Below the pieces are notes generated by a model that worked only from the letters and a program-made list of their open reading frames with translations, was not told the DNA's origin and did no database searches. Both the position numbers and the translations under genes were made by a program. This document shows positions 57,401 to 64,000 of a stretch of DNA of 64,000 nucleotides, in pieces. Numbering within the stretch: the stretch's first letter is position 1; every line of letters begins with the position of its first letter. The DNA is from Epiperipatus broadwayi (taxonomy: Eukaryota > Onychophora > Udeonychophora > Euonychophora > Peripatidae), in NCBI GenBank assembly GCA_028023455.1, contig JAQFVV010000027.1, forward strand, positions 4,769,845-4,833,844. Direction: 5' to 3'.

Positions 57401-58450
57401 CTTATAGCTTAGCACTATATAATCCAACCTTTTGCTCACCATTCTGAAATCAAGGTTTTAATCAACTGTTTGCCAGAATTGTAATTTAACAAATAACTTA
57501 TTCATTCTGTAGCAGGAGAGAGAGAAAATCTCATTTTTATCCACCTATGATTAGAAATAAATAATAAATTTTGAATTTACTGTAATATATAGTGCTGACT
57601 ACATATTGTAACATTTCCCTGGCTGACTAGGTCTCTGTTATGCATATAAAATGTGCGAGTTGATCAAGTTATGCAAAAAGAAGAAAGTTGTATTTCTATT
57701 TCTAAAAACATAACTATATTTCCTGATCAACTCTACCTAGTAATTGTTACGATTTACGCTATTGACGAAATCAGTTTTTAATTTATTTGTAAGGCACCAA
57801 GATTCTGTAAGAATCCACTGAAATCATCACATAACATCTCGCAAATTAAAATAAAATGTTTTTACAGAATCGGTATTGGATTACACCATAACTTAGAATT
57901 ATTTCCTAAATATTATTATTCCTGAAACTTATTAAACATATTAGCAAAGGTAAATTATATTTTTAAACATCACTAAACTAATATTAATAAATTTAATAAT
58001 AATTAATAACTATTATTAATAATGCACAAGGAAAAGTTGGTATTAGAAATAAATATTTTATTCTAACAAATTAAAATGTTGAAGATAGATTATGAGTTAA
58101 ATAAAACCCAAGAGAACACACACTAATCCAAACATGAAGCAATTAATAAAAAAAAAACAGTTTCACAATTAAATAGTTATTGGGTAAATAAGAGTCTCTT
58201 GATCAATAAAATTAAAGTCTCTATCGGGATTTTATTATAAGCTTATATTTTAAAATGGTTTGTCGACAATTTAGTCACAATCAGGAATAATAATGAGTCA
58301 TAGCTTACCAGTAAGTTTAGTGAGTTCATGAAGCTTTTTGATTACTATGCATAGTTTTTTGGGTTAGAATGAGCTCAGCCATTGGTTATAAGTTGATCTT
58401 GTGGTCTATTCTACTGGTCGGTCACGAAGGCTTTTCTGGTGTCCATCTTC
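57401..58450. other. Non-coding stretch
   Basis: It contains a small perfect hairpin (GAGTTGATCA / TGATCAACTC, about 57657 and 57723). It may include the body of an LTR whose promoter-like part lies at 58450-58610, but I could not define ends. Confidence 0.3.
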
Positions 58451-58610
58451 ATGAATGATGTCAGCAGAAGCTCCGGTTCACTCCAACATGCAGAATTATT
58501 TCAGCGTAGAGCGATTCTGGATATATTTTGTTATCCAGGACCAACTGTAGAAAGGACAGACAAAACAAGACCCTGATCAAACTGGCTTCTCTTTTTATAC
58601 TCGAGGCCCA
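58451..58610 (-). promoter_or_regulatory. TATA-type core promoter, possibly in an LTR
   Basis: On the minus strand CTCGAGTATAAAAAGAGAAG (TATA box at about 58591-58599) is followed about 25 bp later by GATCAGGG, an Inr-like site, in a patch with raised G+C and CpG. This is the layout of an LTR or host pol II core promoter. No flanking TG...CA direct repeats or primer-binding site were found, and no coding exon follows, so this is a candidate only. Confidence 0.3.
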
Positions 58611-58964
58611 GTTTTCAGACTTCTGCACAGTTTTTATCATGACGTTTAGGTTTATAATCTTGTACATTTTTTTATTGGTTTTCAATTACAAAGTTCTCTT
58701 TTTTATCAAGTCTTTCGGCCATCTTTAATTAGCTAAAATATTTTTCTTTTAGCCTATCTAGATTAGTGATTTGTGTGTCTTTTGTTCTCTCCAATTTTAC
58801 TTTTATTTTTAATTACGTAAAAAAATATGAAAGACAATTTTGACTTTCAATGTACATTTTTTAAAAAAATAAATTATACTAATAAAAAAAATCTAAGTTT
58901 ACTCCTTTTTTTTAGCTTTTACCAAATGCCAATATATTTGTACCATATATAAATAAACGGTACA
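58611..58964. other. Non-coding stretch
   Basis: AT-rich. No element matched. Confidence 0.3.
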
Positions 58965-59205
58965 ATATGTAATATAGAGAATGAAAATAAACTTTCAGTC
59001 ATGTGGTTTGCATGCATTTACATGCACACAATAGATTAAAGCCCTGATTTCATCATTGGGAACAAGCGTTGGCTTATATAACAAGCTGTAAATGTAAGTG
59101 GTCCATTTATGCTTTTTAAACTAATACTCATTGACAAGTGCATGTAAATTCATAAAAAGTGCATGATTAAAGCTTTATTTCCTTCCTCTATATTACATAT
59201 ATAGT
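58965..59205. repeat. Inverted repeat of about 60-bp arms
   Basis: TAATATAGAGAATGAAAATA..TGCATGCATTTACATGCAC on the left against TGCATGTAAATTCATA..TTATTTCCTTCCTCTATATTA on the right. A single arm of the same family is at 57275-57400. Confidence 0.65.
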
Positions 59206-59337
59206 CAGTGTCATATAAATAGACTGTTTACTGCAGTATATTTGGTATTTATTATTCTAAAAATTACTTTCAAAAATTATTATTAAAAAAGTAAAAGAGT
59301 AACCATAGGTCACAAAAAATGGAGGAATAAGCAACAA

Positions 59338-59600
59338 GTGGGTTGACATCTGTTAAACTCCAAAAAAGTGGTATAAAACATAGACTATGTGAGATGAATT
59401 CAAACTAAATTTGATTTTTGTAAAATGGAGATATATTTGAGAAAGTATTAAAATGGACACCTGTTTAATTTAAATAATATGGAATTTGAAAATTGATATA
59501 ATTGACTGCACGTAGCCATTGAGGGTTAATACATCTCTTGGCATATTAACAATGGGCTATAATTAAAGGCTCTACATTAGGTTTTTATAGTTATTAATTT
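59338..59600 (+). repeat. Dispersed repeat, also at 12295-12560
   Basis: AAAGTATTAAAATGGACACC, TGTTTAATT, ..AATTTGAAAATTGATAT.., ..TTGAGGGTTAATAC..TT match the 12.3-kb copy in order and orientation. Confidence 0.6.
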
Positions 59601-59899
59601 TTTCTAGGCATTCTGTAGTTGGAAAGTGATAAGATAATGCATAACTAATGACAGTCAGTCATCTTGAGAAATCTGTAAGTTTTGTTATCATTATTCTGAT
59701 GGAAATATACAAAATGGTATTTTCCTGAAGGTTTGTGAAGATGGTATTTTAGTTGTATTTATATATTGGACTAGTTTCATCATCTAAGATTAAGTATTGA
59801 ATGTCATCATGTAATATTAAGTATTGAATGTCTTTAATTTAAAGATTCCAATTATATTCACCTGTTAGTAATTGCACATAGGTTAGTATATGCACATTT

Positions 59900-59930
59900 T
59901 GAGAGGTATTGTTCTTCCTGTCTTCTTCAG
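59900..59930 (-). ncRNA. Hammerhead-like remnant in the PLE tail
   Basis: CTGAAGAAGACAGG...CCTCTCAAAA on the minus strand occupies the place of the CTGAAGAAG-stem-CGAAAC motif of 16345-16378. The second half has lost GAAAC and the stem is weak, so this copy is decayed. Its value is positional: it ties the motif to a PLE. Confidence 0.35.
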
Positions 59931-59964
59931 GTATTGCTGATCTGATCATTGACAGTATTAGCAT

Positions 59965-60050
59965 GAAGATAAAACCTGAATCTTAGATTCTTGAATATTG
60001 AATTTTAAGGTGATGCTCTTATTAACTGAGCCATCCTGACAAAAACAACA
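59965..60050 (-). other. tRNA-like sequence (SINE head or tRNA relic)
   Basis: Minus strand: GTCAGGATGGCTCAGTTAAT, AAGAGCATCACC, ..AGATTCAGGTTTTATC. The A box (TGGCTCAGTTAATAAGAGC) is good and the B box (GATTCAGG) is poor. It cannot fold as a functional tRNA. It may be a SINE head inserted in, or part of, the PLE terminal region. Confidence 0.4.
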
Positions 60051-60189
60051 ACCAGAAATTTCATATACTTATCTATAAGGTTTCTCCTAATTTCTTCATT
60101 TTTTCCTAAGAGCAAAATTGATCAGTGGTTTCCATACATTATGTATAGTCATTATACGTTGACATATGGGGTTATTCACATTGTCATGT

Positions 60190-60790
60190 GAGCAGCTTCT
60201 TTGAATTGTCATTGTGTACCTTTTCCTCTATATCCAATGTTTTTATATTTTCCCAATCGAACATGTTTTCATTGGCACATACATGGTCTACTACCTTAGA
60301 CACCTGTTTTCTCTCTTCTGATCACCAGTTTGTGCTCTTGCAATTACTTTTCACTGGGGTGATTGGTCTCACCAATATACATTCTTTCTCTTTTACAAGG
60401 TATTTCATAGATGTAGTTTTTACTTTTCCACATTTCAAGTTTAGGCTTTGTAGATCTTAGAACTCCTAATAATGTGGTATGACTGGAAAGCTGTTCAGAT
60501 ATTATACTGATTGCAGATTTTTCTTAATATGTTTGATATTTTTGGTATGTATGGATACACTGCAATACCAATATTTGTTTTTTTCTTTTGATAGTTCTTC
60601 TTATTATCTATTTAAGGTTTTCTTAATAACATCTGATAGCTGACCATTTTTTATCAGAGTTTGTTCTGTATAGATCTTGTCTTTTTTCAAATCGTTGATT
60701 TCTGAACAAACTTCTTTTGCTTTGTTCCATAGTATACCGGATCCTCCCATTAAACCTTATTCTTGCTGGGTTTAAATACTTTTAACGTAA
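60190..60790 (-). pseudogene. Penelope-like element: RT C-terminus plus GIY-YIG endonuclease
   Basis: Reading down the minus strand: ..TLIKNGQLSDVIKKTLNR.. (about 60660-60610), YPYIPKISNILRKICNQYNI (60560-60500), ..SSKIYKA.., then NYIYEIPCKRERMYIGET (60420-60367), LQEHK, and in the next frame VVDHVCANENMFDWENIKTL and DIEEKVHN (60300-60210). The order (short conserved RT thumb block PY.P..S..I, linker, then Y.IPC...YIGET, ..LQEHK.., ..H....H.FDWEN..ILD.E) is that of Penelope-like Pol proteins, whose C-terminal GIY-YIG nuclease starts target-primed insertion. Three stops and a frameshift show it is dead. It is truncated upstream, and no RT catalytic motifs were found beyond 60800. Confidence 0.8.
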
Positions 60791-60964
60791 CTAATATCTT
60801 TTGGCTTTAATAAGTTTTAAAATCTTGACTTTTAACTAAGTTTTAATATCTTGCTTTTAACTCAGTTTTAATATCTGTATTTTAATAATTTTCATTACAT
60901 ATATCTCTAGGTAATTATTATTTTATATTTTCAATATTAATATGTGTTAGACAATATCTTTAAA

Positions 60965-61260
60965 ACATGGAAACGGACCAGCACTTCAACCAGAGGGGAG
61001 AATACCATTGATAGCATGACCATTAATGATATCCACAGCCAGATCAGGCTATACAAAGTGTAACATGACCACATTTCTCAACCATGACCCACCTCAATTG
61101 CTAGAACAAAACTTGCCATCCAAAACATTTTATTTGTTTTGAGGCTCAAACTCAGGCATCAGACGGCCATATATTATATAGCCAGCATGCTTGGATGATA
61201 GGCACACAACTAGTGTTTGAAATATCTCAAGCTAGCTCTTACTCTTAGGGGGTCCAGTGT
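60965..61260 (-). repeat. tRNA-derived SINE-like element
   Basis: On the minus strand ATGCTGGCTATATAATATAT (A box region) and GAGTTTGAGCCTC (B box) lie at tRNA-like spacing (about 61195-61140), followed by about 170 bp with much higher G+C than the surroundings. Ends are not defined and no TSD was found. Confidence 0.45.
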
Positions 61261-61514
61261 ATTAACTTAATACATATAAACATTTATCTCTAAATAAATG
61301 GTGACAGTGACAAGACCAAATAATAATTAAATATCATTATTTATTCATGCACAGACATATCTAATATAATATAACAATATAATATTTTACATAAAGAAAT
61401 ATAAATGATTAGTTTCAGGCTAAATTTTATAATAATTCTTTGTTAAGTTCAGTTCAGCTAAAATAAATATAAAGTGTCTATAGACAAGTATCAAAATATA
61501 TTTACCTAGGTTTT

Positions 61515-61830
61515 CATGATTGTCAATTTTCAATCTGTTGGCTTTTTGATCTCCATTGATGGTTTCAGGGCTTGTCTTCCATTCTGCAACTCGACAATGG
61601 GAGAGAGAACATCTATCTTATGACTTAAGCATTGGTTACAGGCATGGGTTCCAGACATCAGTTCCTGGCATGGACAATTGATTTTGGCAGAGGACTTTGG
61701 GGCCTTAAGCCCAGTCAAACACTTCAAAGGTGATCTAGCAATGCATGCTACTAGTTCTGTGGCTTCTGCAATAATATTTTCCACAGTGGTAAAAAATGGT
61801 TCTATTCCTAGATTTTCTGAATCTCTGGAC
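61515..61830 (-). CDS. Unidentified exon-like open frame
   Basis: About 100 codons are open on the minus strand from about 61829 to the stop at 61530, with a balanced, non-AT-driven composition: ..FFTTVENIIAEATELVACIA, RSPLKCLTGLKAPKSSAK, NCPCQELMSGTHACNQCLSH, KIDVLSPIVELQNGRQALKP. A reasonable acceptor (TTATTTAATAG) lies just upstream and AG/GTAAAT just downstream of the stop. Five Cys (CPC...C..C) are notable. I do not recognise the family. It could be an exon of a host gene or a transposon ORF1 piece. The opposite strand is also partly open, which lowers confidence. Confidence 0.3.
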
Positions 61831-62394
61831 TATTAAATAACAATGTATCAATTGCAAAAATGAAAACTAGAATAATCTAATAGATTGAAGAACAGAATGA
61901 ATAACAGTAGATGGTTGTGACCTTATATACTTTTTCTTGCCCATTGTTTTAATTTATCATTATTTTTAATTTTGATCGTAACTTGAATCTGTTTTTAATT
62001 AATTTTTACATTTTTGTTTTTCTCTAATCTTTTTTTCTAGATTAATCTACTATCTCATTGTTTTGTACCAAAGAGATAGTTTACACAGATTTTGTAATTA
62101 ATTCAATTGTTAATTTTACCTTTTCTTTATCAGCCAGTAGTAATCATTTAAACTAAGTACATTTTCCAAAGTTTTTCTTTTACAAACTAATTTTTATTCT
62201 GATTTTTTTATATTTATTTTTATACATTTTACTCTTTTAATTTCTTTGAAAAGGAGAGAGTGAGTTTTAAATCTTTTTCTATTTAGATTTTCCCCCACCC
62301 ACTTTTAATAAATAGTTTTAGTCTATTTAAAAAAAAAAACAATATATGCATTCCTTTTATTTTATTACATTTTAAAATCTATTTCTTAACTAAT
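61831..62394. other. AT-rich spacer
   Basis: No element or open frame identified. Confidence 0.35.
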
Positions 62395-63905
62395 TATCAG
62401 TTTTGATGGTAATCATCTGAAATCTGGGCATGGCTGCTTGATAGTGTTATTTATGTGTCAAAATGTATAAAAATGATGTTTCTGCGGCCATCCTTATGGC
62501 TAATACAACATTTATATTGTATTAGTCCATTGCAAGCCACTTTACATGATGTTGCACAAAAATATTATGGTCTGTTTTGTGCTTCAAAACTATTTATACA
62601 TGTTTGCTTTATTCATAGCTGATTACTGTATCACTTGAGGGTGTTTTAATTGCAAGTCAGTACAACTTTTCAAATCTCCATCATAGAGTAAATGTCATTT
62701 GTAGTTAAATAATGTTAATTACTAATAATTGTCATATGGTCCTCACCCTTCCCTAAAAAAATGTTAATAATAATTGGCAATGGTATGTTCGAACATGCTT
62801 CAACAAAACTCACACGCTAAGTCATGTTTCAGCATGGAAAATATACGAGACCAATAAAATGTCTGAGAAGAACGCGCAATTTTTAAACTTTTCAGAATTG
62901 CTGAGTACAGAAAGTGAAGCTGTGTCCTTTTTTCAGGCATATAATGTCCTTCCAAATATCAGACATTTTTATTACAGCAATAAAATAATAAATAAAAATA
63001 AATTCAAAAAGTCCAAAGTTTGAGCTTTTTTTTTTTATTTTATTAGAAATTGACACAAGTATTTGGACTATTTTTTTTCAATGGGGTTAAAATAAATTCC
63101 TATTTTTTGTTTACTTTTTGTTAATAATAACAAAGTATGAAACCCCCCAAAAAGCAGTTTATTGTAGAAGCCAAAAAAAAGGTAATTCAAACAAAATATA
63201 AATAAAAGTAAGAAAAAGTTGTTGAAAAAAAAATTATTGACTTTTTGTTACAATTATTTATCTGAGGTTGAAGATGGGGGTTTCAAAACAATTTTTTACC
63301 CCCCAAAAATACAAAAGTTACTTTTGATTTAATAAGAAGAAAAACAATTTAGTCAACCAAAAAAAAAAAAAGGTAGAACAAAGTCAAAACAAGTCCCCCC
63401 TCCCCAAAAAAAGCAGTCAATTGTAGAAGCCAAAAAAAAGGTAATTCAAATGAAATATAAATAAAAGTAAATAGTGAAAAAAAGTTGTTTAAAAAAAAAT
63501 TATTGACTTTTTGGTATAATTATTTAACTGAGGGTGGGGGTTTCAAAACAATTTTTTACCCCCAAAAACAAAAGTTACTTTTGATTTAATAAGAAGAAAA
63601 ACAATTTAGTCAACCAAAAAAAAAAAGAAAATAAAGTCGAAACAAGTCCCAAATAATTGTATTATATTTTTTCGGCAGGGTTATTAAAATAAGTAACACA
63701 AAGTTAAATTACCAAAATTTGTTGAATAAAGAAAAATGTCAGGTTAAAAAAACAATGAAAATGAAATAAAAATTTATTTAATCAAAAAAAAAATGTTATA
63801 TAAAAAAAGTTGCGGCCCGGTAACGTTACATTTGATTTATTTTGTATAGCATCAACGCCATCTAGCAGCCATGCCCAGATTTCAGATGATTACTGTTTTG
63901 ACTAT
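62395..63905. mobile_element. Non-autonomous DNA element with terminal inverted repeats
   Basis: GTAATCATCTGAAATCTGGG then CATGGCTGCT at 62410-62440 is answered by AGCAGCCATGCCCAGATTTC then AGATGATTAC at 63866-63895. Weaker complementarity continues inwards for about 60 bp. TTTTGA occurs just outside both ends, which could be a 6-7 bp TSD. The interior has no transposase and contains a tandem duplication rich in A and C runs. Superfamily not assigned. Confidence 0.75.
63130..63645 (+). repeat. Tandem duplication (about 260 bp) inside the TIR element
   Basis: AGCAG..TTGTAGAAGCCAAAAA, GGTAATTCAAA, ATTATTGACTTTTTG, GGGGGTTTCAAAACAATTTT, TACTTTTGATTTAATAAGAA, ACAATTTAGTCAACC occurs twice (from about 63152 and from about 63411) with differences mainly in homopolymer length. 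Confidence 0.9.
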
Positions 63906-64000
63906 TCTCATTTATTTGATTTTTTTTCTTTCTTAATAAATCTGGTCATATATTTTTAAATTGTGAAATATGTAATGCAGATATATATAAGTTTTATAAC

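Larger units (their letters stand above)
59740..60189 (-). repeat. PLE 3' terminal region
   Basis: Downstream of the PLE endonuclease relic on the minus strand: a tRNA-like patch (60050-59965), ATACTGTCAATGATCAGATC.., the CTGAAGAAG motif (59930), TGCAATTACTAACAGGTGAA, ..TTTAAATTAAAG, ACATTCAATACTTAATCTTA, GATGATGAAACTAGTCCAAT. The last four blocks match the palindromic repeat at 16345-16530. ACATTCAATACTTAA is itself duplicated (59790-59835). Confidence 0.65.

Noticed and set aside
60188-60460. 90-codon plus-strand open frame
   Set aside because: The opposite strand in the same place encodes the PLE GIY-YIG endonuclease relic, so this is its antisense shadow.
1-64000. CRISPR arrays, operons, bacterial promoters, functional tRNA or rRNA genes
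   Set aside because: No regularly spaced repeats with unique spacers, no compact gene order and no complete tRNA fold or rRNA core sequence. The content is eukaryotic repeat DNA.

Overview
This window reads as a piece of a large, repeat-rich, very AT-rich animal nuclear genome. Long A/T stretches, rare CpG, no compact operons and no long open frames argue against a prokaryote. Decayed non-LTR retrotransposons of several lineages, a Penelope-like element (PLE) with a GIY-YIG endonuclease, hAT-like ends, tRNA-derived SINEs and many fold-back repeats point to an invertebrate metazoan. An arthropod/chelicerate, mollusc or cnidarian would all fit, and I cannot decide between them from sequence alone. 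No convincing host gene is visible. Three short stretches (about 28.6 kb, 51.7-52.0 kb and 61.5-61.8 kb) are the only places I would test for host exons or promoters.

Layout. 0-6 kb: AT-rich spacer with two inverted repeats. 6.3-8.5 kb: a composite block of two tandem arrays (about 170 bp x3 and about 125 bp x4) bracketed by inverted copies of a 50-bp segment. 9-20 kb: SINE-like and fold-back elements, including a 554-bp palindrome (18.8-19.4 kb) and a palindromic pair of PLE ends (16.1-16.6 kb). 20.8-23.6 kb: a decayed LINE (LINE-B) split by a LINE-A insertion with a 9-bp target-site duplication (TSD), next to a second LINE-A insertion with an 11-bp TSD. 24-27.8 kb: a cluster of repeats carrying hammerhead-ribozyme-like cores, plus more LINE-A. 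29.5-36 kb: nested SINE, LINE and hAT-like insertions, including an occupied-site/empty-site pair. 36.1-39.7 kb: an almost full-length but dead LINE (LINE-C). 40.6-43.6 kb: another dead LINE (LINE-D, RTE-like). 44.1-44.4 kb: a near-perfect palindrome with a hammerhead-like core at its centre. 46.6-50.4 kb: tandem copies, a SINE and LINE fragments. 52.5-54.6 kb: hAT-like, LINE-D and Tx1/L1-like (LINE-E) fragments. 55.8-56.7 kb: two large palindromes. 59.7-60.8 kb: the PLE relic. 62.4-63.9 kb: a TIR-bounded non-autonomous DNA element.

The most interesting signal is a dispersed family of about 500 bp, with about ten copies. It carries a type-I hammerhead-like core: CTGANGA, a small stem, GAAAC, then TA and a GTC cleavage triplet. 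In the best copies the sequence 5' of the core pairs with the sequence 3' of the cleavage site. A second family has CTGAAGAAG-stem-CGAAA cores, and the stem differs between copies while staying paired. One member of that family lies just downstream of the PLE endonuclease relic on the same strand, so at least this family looks like PLE terminal repeats. Hammerhead motifs in PLEs and in retrozymes are established; this family, its tandem or head-to-head arrangement and the odd A next to stem II should be checked experimentally.
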